A stretch of DNA of 64,000 nucleotides from Phyllostachys edulis (lineage: Eukaryota; Streptophyta; Magnoliopsida; Poales; Poaceae). Positions 33,262-43,690 of this stretch are shown piece by piece. The translations under genes and the position numbers were made by a program. Under the pieces are notes generated by a model. The model was not told where the DNA came from. It did not search any database and worked only from the letters and a program-made list of their open reading frames with translations. The stretch spans positions 56,252,488 to 56,316,487 of the forward strand of contig CM070551.1 in NCBI GenBank assembly GCA_036346405.1, read 5' to 3'. Numbering within the stretch: the first letter of the stretch is position 1; each line of letters begins with the position of its first letter.

Positions 33262-34075
33262 TGATGAGGGCATCAATCCTTCAGATACGACTGCTACTCC
33301 ACGTACCAAAATAAGAGTTCAAGCTGGACACGTTCTGGAATCCAATTCAGCCTCTAGAGACAGCATCGATTTCAAATGTGCGTAACTTTCACATACAGAG
33401 TCTGTTTGAGGTTCACGAGTACTTGATGGAAAGCTTATTTCGTCCTCTTTCCAACGGATCCAACCTCACCTTTGAATTCCTTCTATATGCACTGCAGTCA
33501 CCAAAAGAAGGTGTTATGTCACCTGTTTGGGCCAAATTGGGCTTTGTAATGCTTGGGCCCAAGGGGAAGGCACCCCCTCTCTTGGCCCATACTATTTACG
33601 GCCGTACTGTTTATGTAAACAATACCATAAATAGTACCACCCCCTTATTTCTTAGTTATGTGCGACTTCCCCTCCCCTATTTAAGGAGGCCGCACCTCTC
33701 TAATTTCCTTGGATTTCGTTTATGTTTAGTTTGCCTTCGTTGTATCTTGTATCTTCTACGTGTGTCGACTAGACCACCCAGTCAAGATCCTTATTTAGAA
33801 TCCCATCTTATCAGTATTTCATAAATATTTGCTATACATCAGATTATGTTTTACCTTGTTCTTGCGTGCTTCTTCGGTGTATGCAAGATTTGATCTTCGT
33901 GTTTAGGTCATCCGGGTTTTTGTGCATGGTTGATAACAACTTGTCGAGCAGTTCAGTGATGCGTGGTTTCGAGCCTTGCGAGTTCGTAGCCAGGATCATG
34001 AGAGTTGAGCGACTTCTACCGAATTTACCTTCTCATATAAAGATCAGGCCAGATCAGGACCTCCGTGGTTCATCA
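33262..34075 (+). repeat. Element A 3' LTR (814 bp)
   Basis: It starts TGATGAGGGCATCAATCC and ends CGTGGTTCATCA. It is followed by the TSD GGCGG and then by 4CL-like coding sequence. Confidence 0.88.
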
Positions 34076-34117
34076 GGCGGTCTTCTCCAGCGTGAACCTC
34101 CATCAAGCAGGTGGAGG
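34076..34117 (+). pseudogene. 4CL-like gene continuation between elements A and D
   Basis: After the TSD copy (34076-34080) the reading frame of the 4CL-like exon goes on: AVFSSVNLHQAGG, equivalent to the 4CL segment that follows GVMSAGA. It lasts only 37 bases beyond the TSD before element D begins. The rest of the gene was not found in the window. Confidence 0.75.
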
Positions 34118-34869
34118 TGATGAGGACATCAACCCTAAGGATGCAACCAATGCTTTGACCTACTGCATTGCATCCTCTCACTACTACAAAAAGGCTAATA
34201 TTGAACGCCTCATCACAAACGGTTGACTAAAACCGTCTATACTACAAGCAATCACAGACAGTTTTGGTTTATAGACCATCTGTGTTACTGGTTGCGCTAA
34301 AAACCGTCTGTGAAGAGGTAATATCACAGACGGTTTATATTGAAAATCGTCTGTGAAGTATCACAGACGGTTCTGAACATGAACCGTCTGTGATAATTGT
34401 ATGCCAAGTTCTTTGCACATGTGTTAAACTACTTGCCGTAAAATTAAATACAATCACATGACGGCATTAATTACTGACCGATGAAAAACAAGTATATCCC
34501 TTTGTCTTCAATTTTATGATTTAATACCCTAGAATTTACTTATTTCTTGCGAAGTAGGTACCTCATGTGGTTATGTACCTGTGACTTGTTTTAATTAGCC
34601 AATAAAAAAATGGTTCTATATTGGAACCGTATCACAGACGGTTCTATATTGGAACCATCTGTGATATGTATTTATCACAAACGGTTCTATATTGGAACTG
34701 TGACAAATATTTATCACAGACGGTTCTATATTGGAACTGTGACAAATATTTATCACAAACGGTTCTATATTGGAACCGTCTGTGATGTCCACCACTATTT
34801 ATATTTGAACTCTAGGGTTTGCCTGCGCCCCCTACTCAAACGATTAGTTTTGTCGCGGCACGCTAGGGT

Positions 34870-35215
34870 TCAGGCTCCCACATCTTCCTGAGCACGGCGC
34901 CACCTCCTCCTCGAGCTACTTAGTTCGCCTCCTCCCCCGAGCTCGCCGCCTCCTCCCCGAGCCAGAGCCGCCGCCTCCCCGAACCCGGTGCCCCTCCTCC
35001 CTCGAGCCCGGTGCGCCTCCGAGAGACGTTGCCAGCTTCCTCGGTGTGCCTCCTCCTCAAGCCCAGCACACCTCCTCCTCCCTGAGCACGAGCCGCCGCC
35101 TCCTCCTCCAGCCCAACGCGCCTCCTCCCCCGAGCCCGCCTCTTCCTCCTCGAGCACGAGCCGCCGCCTCCTCCTCCCCGAGCCCAAGCTGCCGCCTCTT
35201 GCCATCCCTTCGTGA
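34870..35215. repeat. CTCC/GCC-rich low-complexity block in CACTA-2
   Basis: Degenerate repeats of GCCTCCTCCCCGAGC-like units occur. ORFs are open on both strands because of composition. It may be a promoter/leader remnant of a lost transposase gene, because CACTA-1 has GC-rich blocks at similar places. Confidence 0.6.
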
Positions 35216-35780
35216 GTTGTATGTGTTTTTCAGAATTGATTTACTTTACTAATTGTGTTGTGCTAGTTGTATTTCAATCTGTCTTGACTAACACTGGGAC
35301 ACTTGGTATTGTCTTGGGCTCTGGTAATTGCTTGATGAGGATATATAATTATCTTTGTCAGCTTGATGAGGGTAATTTGTGTTTTGTACTTTTGCTGTTT
35401 TACTGATAGCAGATTGGCTATTTTATTAAGATTAGTGATTCTGTCCAGTATTTTAGATGACTGATTCTGTTCAGTTTTTATTTAACTGGTTACTAATTAG
35501 CTAATCAGAAAATAGAGCATTTCTGCACACTATTAGTTGAATGACCTTGTGATGATTGAAAGTATAAAACTGTTGTTTTAGAAGTTATTTCTTGATATTC
35601 TAATGAATCATTATTTGAGCTCAAAAGTCTGATTTATTGTTATCACATTTAATTGATAAAGAATATTGGCAAGTATCGAGAAGTCCAAGATTACATCTTG
35701 TGCAACTCTACATCTGAAAGCAATCATAAACATTCAAAACTAAGCAATATGCTGTTATCTTGGTCAATTAATTATTTCCC
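35216..35780. other. AT-rich interior of CACTA-2
   Basis: Nothing recognisable; short ORFs only. Confidence 0.4.
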
Positions 35781-35934
35781 CGAACCCGGCGCCCCTCCTC
35801 CCCGAGCCGGCCTCCTCCCCTCCCCCGAGCACACGTCACCTCCTCCCCGAGCCCGCCTCCCCTCTTCTCTATTCTTGATCTCTTCTCTATAAAATCTCCA
35901 AGCAGTGGCTACTTTTGCTATATATATATATATA

Positions 35935-36224
35935 GTTTGTAGCCTTTGTTAGCTAACTTGAGGCCTGAATTCAGCTAGCTAGCTCGCTCATTGGGTGTTC
36001 AACCTAAACGTTCAGGTGAACCATAACCTACTTCATCGAACTTGACACACTGGAGTGTGCGATTTGCTACATGCCGTGGAGGATTGGCATGAAGCAAATC
36101 GAGACTCAAAGATGTCGAGTTCGATGAAGTAGGTCAGGTTCACCTGCACGTTTAGGATGAACGACCAAGGAGTGAGCTAGCTAGTCAATTCAGCATCGAA
36201 AGTTAGCTAACAAGGACTATGAAC
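35935..36224. repeat. Long hairpin module h1, bordered by (TA)n
   Basis: A near-complete inverted repeat: the left arm carries TTGTTAGCTAAC, AGCTAGCTAGCTC, CTAAACGTTCAGGTGAACC and CTACTTCATCGAACTTGAC. The right arm has their complements (ending GTTAGCTAACAAGG). The central part folds again (GATTTGCTACATGCC with GGCATGAAGCAAATC). (TA)n tracts flank both sides (35919-35934, 36225-36237). It is a MITE-like element; a related copy is at 44948-45190. Confidence 0.85.
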
Positions 36225-36237
36225 TATATATATATAT

Positions 36238-36608
36238 GAAAATGGTATGGTACTCTTGGGAGTACGTACTCCCACTTCTCATATACTACTTAAATCGTAT
36301 GATGATACCTCTTTATCTATTTGAGCATACTCCAATAATGATTATAAGATACCCCAAAGTGAATTCCATAAAAAATTTTTATTAAAATCCACTTTTTATA
36401 GCAAAATTTGTGTATACACTTTTTTATATATGAAAAAGGGTATATAACAAAAATAAAGGGCTCCAATGATTTTTTTTTCAATCAAGTCACATTGAAGTAT
36501 CTTATAATTGGCATTTAAGTATACTAAAAGTGATAAATAAGTATAATATCTTCGCTAAGTGGTATATTAGAAGTGGGAGTACATACTCCCACAGTACAAA
36601 ACGAAGCG

Positions 36609-36611
<3 letters not shown>
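36238..36611. repeat. Hairpin module h2, bordered by (TA)n
   Basis: The arms start near GGTACTCTTGGGAGTACGTACTCCCAC and end near GTGGGAGTACATACTCCCACAG, with inner AT-rich pairing. It is bordered by (TA)n on both sides, as described for microsatellite-targeting MITEs of the rice Micron type. A related copy is at 45411-45770. Confidence 0.8.

Positions 36612-36647
<36 letters not shown>
36612..36647. repeat. (TA)n microsatellite
   Basis: An uninterrupted TA run of about 17 units between hairpin h2 and the right subterminal array. Confidence 0.95.
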
Positions 36648-36652
<5 letters not shown>

Positions 36653-37152
36653 TTTGTGATACGTAAGCTATCATAGACGGTTTTATCTATAAACCGTCTG
36701 TGATAGTCAACTATCACAGAACGGCTCTGAGTTAATAACCCTCTATGATAGTATGCATCACAGACGGTTTGAAAACCGTCTATGATGACCTCTTGTCATC
36801 ACTGACCCACAAACTCAGACGGCTCACGAAACCGTCTGTGGTGACATTTTTGAACCGTCTATAAAGACCTTTTCCGTAGTAGTGTCTACTTCAACCACAT
36901 CTTCTCCAATAGGATTGTTGGCTACTGCAATGCCACATTCCCCAATTGGATCGAGCTACTTTTACTCCTACCAGCCGAGCTGTGTCTATATGCCATCGTA
37001 CTTCATCTAACATGCCATCGTACTATGTCTACATGCCTTTGTGTTGCATCACCTCTTGTTGGCCCATGTGGTATGTAATGAATGGGCTGACTTATGTTAT
37101 GAATGGGCTGATTTGGCCCATATGGTCGACTACCTAGGGCCCCTCCCTTCTC

Positions 37153-37162
37153 CTATATATAG
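37153..37162 (+). promoter_or_regulatory. TATA box of element D 5' LTR
   Basis: CTATATATAG lies 395 bases before the LTR end, at the place where A and E have CTATTTAAGG. Confidence 0.55.
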
Positions 37163-37550
37163 TGTCCGCCACCACTTTAGTTTTCTCAGGTTTTGTTGAT
37201 TGAAGTTTAGCTTTGCTACTTTATACTTTGTCCTCTTGTTTGGCAAGATCAACAACGACATTGTCTTCAGAACCCCACTTATCAATACAATCTTAATTCC
37301 TATTCACAATTTTAGATTGCTATTTATCTCGTTCTTGTGTGCTTCTTCGGTGTATGCAGGAATTGATCTTCATGATCAGGTCTTCCGGGTATTCGTGCAC
37401 GGTTGGTAATGACTTGTCGAGCAGTTCAGTGATTACGTGGTTTCGAGCCTTGCGAGTTCGTAGCCAGGATCATGAGAGTTGAGCGACTTCTATCGAATTT
37501 ATCTTCTCATTGAAAGATCAGGCCAAATCAGGACCTCCGTGGTTATCAAG

Positions 37551-37563
37551 TGGTATTAGAGCT
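37551..37563 (+). other. Primer binding site of element D
   Basis: TGGTATTAGAGCT, two bases after the LTR, matches initiator tRNA-Met with one mismatch. Confidence 0.8.
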
Positions 37564-39184
37564 ACAATTGATCGGTGAGATTTTTTTTCCAATAGTCCAC
37601 AAAGCAACGAAAATAAAAAAAAATAGGTTTAGTTCATCGTCCAAACCAATCTGTGCCTTTCCAATTTTTGTTTTCAGTTTTTGCTTGTTGAATTTTTGGT
37701 TGCATCGTCATATCTAGTTGCTGATATCTAGTTTAGTTGGAGTCTAGTTTGTCATTGTCTAGTTTGCATCTGTGTTCTTTGTTCCTTGCCGCTGGTATCA
37801 TCAGCCACCTTGGCTTCTGCCACCGACCACTAGCCTTGCCGCAAGCCCTTGGCCTTTGCCGCAGCGACCACCAGCCCCGGTCGCGACCCTTGGCCTCTAC
37901 TACGGCAGCCACCAGCTCCTACCACAACCCTTGGCCTTTCCCGCAGCCCTTTGCCTCTGCCACGGCAACTACCAGCCCCTGCCGCCGCTGTGTATCTCGA
38001 CCGCGGCAACCAAATCAGTTTGTTTTGGTTGGAAGATTGCAAACCGATTTGATCTCTGGTGCAAACCCTAGTTGGTTTCGGGATTCAAAAAAAAAGGGAA
38101 AGTTTGTTTTCAGGGTCAAGAGAAGAAGAAAAAAAGGAAAAAAAAACAAAGATAAAAAAACAGAGAGACAAAAAATTGGTGGAGCTCTTTTCAAAAATTG
38201 AAAAGCCATCAAACTTTTGCAAAATCAGTGAAAATTGGTGGAGTCCTTCTGCATATAGCCACAAGCTTCCACAAAAAAATCAGCAAGTTTGGTCTGTGGG
38301 AGAAAAAGATATAGCAGTTTCAATTTGAGGCCGAAACGAATTCGAGTCCGTTACCGAGACACCTTTAGTAAAACGGGCATAACTTTTGCATACGGTGTCG
38401 AAATTCGATATTTCAGAATTTTTGCACCAGTCGCCCTCTAAGACCCCCAAAATCGGCCATCTTCGGCCCCGAATTCACGTCGCAAGTTTTCGGTTTCTAT
38501 TTTTGGTGATTCTTTTGGTCTTCCATTCGGAATTTGGGGTTCGCCTCAACTGCAAAATTGTAGATCTCGTCAAAACCTTTCAAACGAGAATATATAAGCC
38601 ATATAAAACTTTGCTTTTTCGTCTCTTGAAACTAATTGTTGTTTCTGCATAAACTAGAGGGCTATTTACGTTGCACGTTATTCCGTTTTTGTGCTCTACA
38701 TCGCGTGAACAATCTGGTGCCCCTACAAAGAAGTTTGAGTAATTGGTTAGCGTCTCTCCTAGCACTTGTTGTGAGGTTTTTCATTGCTTACATCAAGTCA
38801 TATTGATCTTTGCGTGTGCGTACATACACTTCTTTTCATAGGGCTTTGCTTAGCTAGCTTTGATTAGGCTAGGATCAGCAACATTGACTAGTACTTTGAA
38901 CAATTTTTCAACATGCATTAACTGATTTGATTATTGCTGATCCTTGCTACCAAGTTGAAGCCTTCCGAGCTCCACTTCCTACTATCTCAACAGGTACCAT
39001 TCCTTACAATCGTTGGGCTAATCACAAGTGAGAGTATCACGAACCAGCCACCGGTTGTACCACTTCCTTGCTGCATTGGTAAGAACTTGGTAAGGTGTTG
39101 TGATTGAGTGACTGTTGAAACGCCAAAACCTAGTAGTTGATAGGGACATATACACTGTAATTTGTTCTTTGTTTTCTACTAACG
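37564..39184 (+). other. Element D untranslated leader
   Basis: It contains a GCCACC/CCGCAGC-rich block (about 37790-38010), an A/G-rich stretch (38085-38175), and a final block with CACTTCCTTGCTGCATTGGTAAGAAC shared with the A and E leaders. No coding sequence recognised. Confidence 0.6.
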
Positions 39185-40535
39185 ATGGCAGGGTCACATG
39201 GATCTATACATGGTGGAAAACAACAATGACCACTCTTTGGAGCACGCGGGTGAGGGATCTCTCACACCTCGCATGAGAGAGCTCGTGCGGCACATTGAGC
39301 ACTCGCTCGGTGAGAGCATTCGCAATGCCTTGGATAAGATCAATGACAACCTCGCGGTGCTCCACACACGCGTTACGATCCTCGAACATCAGCCACTTGC
39401 TAAAACCATGGCCCAGGGTGAGCCAAGAATGGAGAATCCTTCTACTCGCTGCACACCACCTGTTGCCCGCTCTTGGGCAGATGAGGTGGAAGAAGAAGAC
39501 GTGAACAACTATACTGCTGATACGGAAACTGATGGATTCAATGTTCACAATGATCGCAACCATCATCGGCGTCGTCACAATCGTCAAGGTATGGGAAGAA
39601 ATCAACATGAGGTATGTGACCATAATGATGCATTTGGTAAAATTAAATTCATCATGCCTCCTTTTGCTAAAAAATATGATCTTGATGCCTATCTCACATG
39701 GGAGCTTACCGTAGAACAAAAATTTGCTTACCATGATTTCCCTGAAGATAAGAAAGTTAGGGCTGCTACTAGTGAGTTTTCTGATTTTGCATCTATTTGG
39801 TAGAGTGAATATGGTCGTATTCATGGGGACATACCTAGAACATAGAATGCTTTAAAGAGAGCAATGAGACATAGGTTTGTACCTTCATATTATTCACGTG
39901 ATTTGCTTAATAAATTACAACGCTTAAAACAAGGTAGTAGTTCTGTAGAGGACTATTATCAAGAATTGCAAACTGGTTTGTTGCGTTGTGGTTTAGAAGA
40001 AATTGAAAATGCTAAGATGGCTAGATTTTTGTGAGGATTAAACCATGAAATTCATGACATACTTGATTGTAAAGAATATAATTCTATCACCCGTTTATTC
40101 CATCTTGCTTGCAAAGCTGAAAGAGAAGTGCATGGTCAACAATCTCGCTCTAGGGGCAATATTGGAGGATCTTTTGCAGGTCGGCCAATTCAGCAACACA
40201 TGGCACCTTCCTCCACTTTTGGGCGAGATGCACCCTCCTCAAGCCGTGCACCCCCTGCTGCTCCTTCCACTCCTGCACATGTCCTTGATGCAAGCAAATT
40301 AACAAAGGAACAAGTCCCTACAAAAATTGCTTCTTCTGTTGCTTCTACAGGGAGATCAAGAGATGTACAATGTCACCGTTGCAAAGGATTTGGGCACTTG
40401 ATGCGCGATTGTTCTAGTCAGCGAGCTTTACTTAACAAGGACAATGGTGAGTACACTTCAGCTAGCGATATGAGGAAGAACATGTTTTGGTTGCAACTAA
40501 CAATGCAGGTGATGAAATTGAGGAAGAACAATTAG
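39185..40535 (+). pseudogene. Element D gag with zinc knuckle
   Basis: Gag forms the particle and packages RNA. The shared start context ACTAACGATGGCAGG is at 39185, but the long frame runs from 39198, so a small frameshift lies near the start. Seen: an acidic/basic linker with HHRRRHNRQ, capsid core LDAYLTWELTVEQKF, RFVPSYYSRDLLNKLQRLKQG, VEDYYQELQTG and LFHLACKAEREVHGQ, then an intact CCHC knuckle CHRCKGFGHLMRDC (40371-40412). In-frame stops: TAG 39801, TAG 39843 (both expected TGG) and TGA 40032 (expected GGA). The C-terminal 40 residues are probably frame-shifted. Confidence 0.8.
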
Positions 40536-41300
40536 GCCATGAGACATCTGACAAGTACCAAAGCCTAGTTGTCTAGTGTGTGCTAAGTGCTCAAATGGAG
40601 CTTGCTGAACAAAATCAACGCCACACCTTGCTTCAATCAAAGTACATCATCAAGGAATATTCATGCAAAGTCATCATCGATGGAGGAAGTTGCAACAATC
40701 TTGCTAGCACCGACATGATCGAGAAGCTTGGCTTGACCACAACTCCACACCCTCATCCTTACTACATTCAATGGTTGAATTCTTGTGATAAGTTGAAGGT
40801 GACTAAACTTGTGCGTGTACATTTTTCTATTGGATCATATCATGACTATATTGATTGCGATATCGTACCTATGCAAGCATGCTCGTTATTATTAGGTAGA
40901 CCTTGGCAATATGATAGATATACTGAATATCATGGTAGATCTAATCATTATACTTTCACTTATAAAGAAAAGAAAACCACTTTGCTTCCAATTTCTCCTG
41001 TTGCCATATTAAAGGATGAATTAGAAAGAACTCAGAGAACAAGTAAGGAGAAGAGGAAAGATGATCATAAGATTAAAGCTCTAAGTGAAATTAAATTGAA
41101 AGTTCCTGTTATGTTAGCTACAAAATCTGATTGCATTGATTTGGAAAAACATGAATCTGAATGCTATACTATGGTTTGTAAAGAATCTGTGTCCATTAGA
41201 AGATATCCATGTTTATTTGCCTCCTGTTGGTACTAACCTTTTGCAGGAAAGTGATGACTTGGAGAAAATGATTGAGTTGAGGATGACTCAAATTCAACAA
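40536..41300 (+). pseudogene. Element D aspartic protease region and tail
   Basis: Frame 40580-41236 has the protease motif KVIIDGGSCNNLAS. The Asp is present, but the usual D-S/T-G is DGG, as in some plant gypsy elements. It is followed by DIVPMQACSLLLGRPWQYDR, the second conserved block. No RT follows. The region runs into a short tail (LQESDDLEKMIELRMTQIQQRGDDEDI) that leads into the polypurine tract, as in A and E. One TAG near 40574 replaces an expected Gln. The RT-RNase H-integrase block is missing. Confidence 0.75.
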
Positions 41301-41308
41301 AGGGGGGA
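41301..41308 (+). other. Polypurine tract of element D
   Basis: AGGGGGGA is immediately followed by TGATGAGGACATC of the 3' LTR. Confidence 0.75.
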
Positions 41309-41679
41309 TGATGAGGACATCAACTCTAAGGATGCAACCAATGCTTCGACCCACAGCACTGCATCCTCTACTTCAACCACATCTTCTCCAATAGGACTGT
41401 CGGCTACTGCATTGCTATATTCCCCAATTGGACCGAGCTACTTTTACTCCTACGAGCCGAGCTACGTCTACATACCATCGTACTGCATCTACATGCCATC
41501 GTACTACGTCTATATGCTTTAGTGCTGCATCACCTCTTGTTGGCCCATGAGCTATGTAATGAATGGGCTGACTTATGTTAGACTTATGTTATGAATGGGC
41601 TGACTACCTAGGGTTTTGGTACTGTTCACACATGAGCAGTACCCACAGCCACCCATCCCTTCTTCTATACTAGGAGATC
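41309..41679 (+). repeat. Element D 3' LTR, truncated
   Basis: This matches the 5' LTR up to about CCCTTCTTCTATA, the TATA region, then stops. It lacks CACTA-2, so that transposon entered the 5' LTR after element D inserted. It contains a small duplication (GACTTATGTTA) relative to the 5' LTR. Confidence 0.8.
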
Positions 41680-42391
41680 TGATGTCATTGTCACCTGTAT
41701 TCAACACTATAGGATAGTGATCAGACCCAATTCTGGTCAAGCTGCAAGCAGAACAAAGAGGAAATTTTGATTCCCAACCAGTGGAGACCAAAATCCTATC
41801 AAGCTCAACTAGAACAGGACAAGCTTGCTTGTTAGTCCAAGTACATCTTGAGCCACCCCTTTTGACCTCCATCAAGTCATTACAATTGATAAAACTATTG
41901 AAACTGTCCATTAACTTGACATTAGCATAACCAGAATTTTTGTCAGAACCTTTTCTGATCAAGTTAAAGTCACCACCTAACACCAAAGGAAGAACTGAAG
42001 AGTGGCATTTGTCCTCCAGCCCCTTCAAGAAGTCAAGACTTAAAGCATGTTGGGTTGGACCATAAACAGTGATCATTTCCCACCTGAAGTTGCTTTTTCT
42101 ATCTCTCATAGTCATGCTAACATAGAACCTCCCTTGATCACCCCTTTCAAACTCCAACTTCTCAGTATTCACCCCCATTAAGATACCACCAAAGTGACCA
42201 ATGGCTGAGACCCAATTCCAAGCACAAGTTTTATTACCTGCCATCTCTCTGAGCTCTCTCTCAGCAAAATCTTGCTTAATAGTTTCCTGCACCCCAATCA
42301 CCTCAATACTTTCCTTACTAATCAACTCTCTTAATTGTCTTTGTCTAGCAGGTTTACCCAACCCACGAATGTTCCAAAAGAGAAACTTCAT
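41680..42391 (-). pseudogene. LINE ORF2 endonuclease domain, 3' truncated
   Basis: This is an AP-type (EEP family) endonuclease that nicks target DNA to prime LINE insertion. The start at 42391 reads MKFLFWNIRGLGKPAR, then IEVIGVQET, WNWVSAIGHFGGILMGV, VYGPTQH, LVLGGDFNLIR and, near the end, ELDRILVSTGW and GSDHYPIVL. Thus the N, E, D-N and SDH catalytic blocks are all present. The reading frame carries on to about 41573 in LTR sequence, but homology ends about 41680. Reverse transcriptase is absent. Losing the 3' half is unusual for a LINE. Confidence 0.85.
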
Positions 42392-42394
42392 GAA

Positions 42395-43671
42395 GAAGAT
42401 TTTCTGCCAGACCCCTTATCTTTCTTAGTCTTATGAGCAACCTTTTTGCTCAGCTTTATACTGGAATCACCCCTGATTTCATGATCCCCCTTTATCATCT
42501 ATTCTGCTTCCTCTCTACCCTCAGTGTTGAGAGCTGGTTTCTCAGTCTCCTCACATTTAGTCTGTTTCACTCTCTCAGCTTGAGCAATAGCAAACCTAGC
42601 TAATTCATGTGCTTTCATAGTAGAAATAACCTCTTGAGAACTCTCTTTGATTCCCCAAAGAAATATCACAGGAAACAGCACCATTTTCTAAATACTGAAA
42701 AGAGGTATTATTAAGAATATTAAACAGATTATGTTCAGAAATACCTGAAGTTTCCAAGTTTTGAATGGATTTTAGCTTAGCCACCTTGTCTTGCATAGGC
42801 ATGCCTTGATCTTGGATGCGAGAGCTCTTTCTTGTTGGGACTGCTGGCTCTTTTGTCCTGCTTTTGCCTCCTTTCTTATTTGCTAACATCCATTCCTCAA
42901 TTTTTCTTTTACCTTCACAGAAAATATACTCTCCAATCTCTTGGTTAGCCTTGTGGCTTAACAAATCCCCCTCAGCACTATTATGATTATCTTCCCCCTC
43001 AAAACTTCTGTCAACCTCCATTTGAACTTCTGTTAAAAAAAACCCCTTTGATTAGAGATCTGAGAGCATTTATGAGATTTGTCAGAAGAGGACTTATCCC
43101 CAGAAAGAGTTCTATCTGACACCTGTAGACAAGGCCATAAGGATGCATCCATCAAGGTAGGCCCAACATTAGTATGAACCACTATCTCTTTAGAGCAGAC
43201 TTCTGTAGTCTCTTTACCAGACAGAAACACCCATTATCTGAGCTGACAAAAATAACATCATCTTCTTCTAGACCCCCCCCCCTACTTACTTCCTGACTAT
43301 CATTCCCAGTATCCTTTCTAGGAAAACTAAAAGCTAATGGCACAGCAGAAATAATTTGCTTGTTATCATTAAAGGCCACAATCTCTTTTCCTTGTACTGA
43401 ATCAACTAAATCAACAACCCCCTGGCTCTTGTTCTTAGTTTTGTAAGAGTCCCCACCACTCTTATGTTCCACTGCCCTCTTCCTTTCTAGCGTCCGGTAG
43501 CGCCGCTGCCCAGCGCCGGTCCGCCGTCACCCCAGCCCCCTCTAAGCCCGGGCGGCATCGGTGAACCTGAACCATAAACAGAATCCTAACTCTAATTCGC
43601 TGGCCACCGCCACCACTGTCGCCGGGCGCCGGAGAGGAGGAAGACGACCTCGCCGGAGCACGAATCTCCAT
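42395..43671 (-). pseudogene. LINE ORF1-like region (broken)
   Basis: Upstream of the endonuclease, minus strand, lie fragments at 43462-43671 (GC-rich start MEIRAPARSSSSS), 43182-43472, 43033-43230 and 42605-43021 (KRKIEEWMLANKKG, RKSSRIQDQG). Together they resemble the variable C-terminal half of plant L1 ORF1: Lys/Glu-rich, with a short basic motif. A CCHC knuckle was not seen. The ORF2 ATG follows closely, as in plant L1 elements. Confidence 0.5.
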
Positions 43672-43690
43672 GCCGATCCGAAGGTGAGAA

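Larger units (their letters stand above)
4435..34075 (+). mobile_element. Element A: non-autonomous gypsy-type LTR element in the 4CL-like gene
   Basis: The TSD GGCGG is present at 4430-4434 and 34076-34080, and the LTRs (4435-5255 and 33262-34075) start TGATGA and end TCATCA. The order is 5' LTR, PBS, CCG-rich leader, gag-like remnant, orphan C-terminal region, polypurine tract, 3' LTR. No protease, RT or integrase was found, so movement would have needed another element's proteins. Element B split it in the leader. The two LTRs differ visibly (roughly one base in ten over the first 200 bases by eye), so it is older than element E. Internal organisation matches E. Confidence 0.88.
34179..36884. 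mobile_element. CACTA-2: 2.7-kb non-autonomous CACTA transposon
   Basis: The ends are CACTACTACAAAAAGG (34179) and CCGTAGTAGTG (36884), with TSD TCT (34176-34178, 36885-36887). The empty site is seen in the D 3' LTR near 41370. Subterminal arrays are at about 34204-34395, 34607-34790 and 36640-36870. The inside has a CTCC/GCC-rich segment (34870-35215), a second GC-rich segment (35785-35880) and two (TA)n-bordered hairpins. No transposase was found; mobilisation by a CACTA-1-like source is plausible. Confidence 0.92.
34118..37548 (+). repeat. Element D 5' LTR, split by CACTA-2
   Basis: Segments 34118-34178 and 36888-37548 align with the 3' LTR at 41309 onwards (GCATCCTCT/ACTTCAACCACATCTTC join), so the LTR is about 720 bp without the insert. 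TATA box CTATATATAG at 37153-37162. Confidence 0.85.
34118..41679 (+). mobile_element. Element D: gag-protease gypsy-type element, 3' truncated
   Basis: The 5' LTR is 34118-37548 (interrupted by a CACTA), followed by PBS, leader, gag, protease and polypurine tract. The 3' LTR begins at 41309 and breaks off at about 41679 against a LINE. It shares the TGATGAGGACATCAAC start, the TATCA end and the tRNA-Met primer with A and E, but has a different LTR body and internal region. RT and integrase are absent. The left flank GGAGG (34113-34117) cannot be matched because the right end is lost. Confidence 0.85.

Noticed and set aside
34870..35205. Gly/Glu- or Pro-rich ORFs in CACTA-2
   Set aside because: Artefacts of CTCC/GCC repeats.
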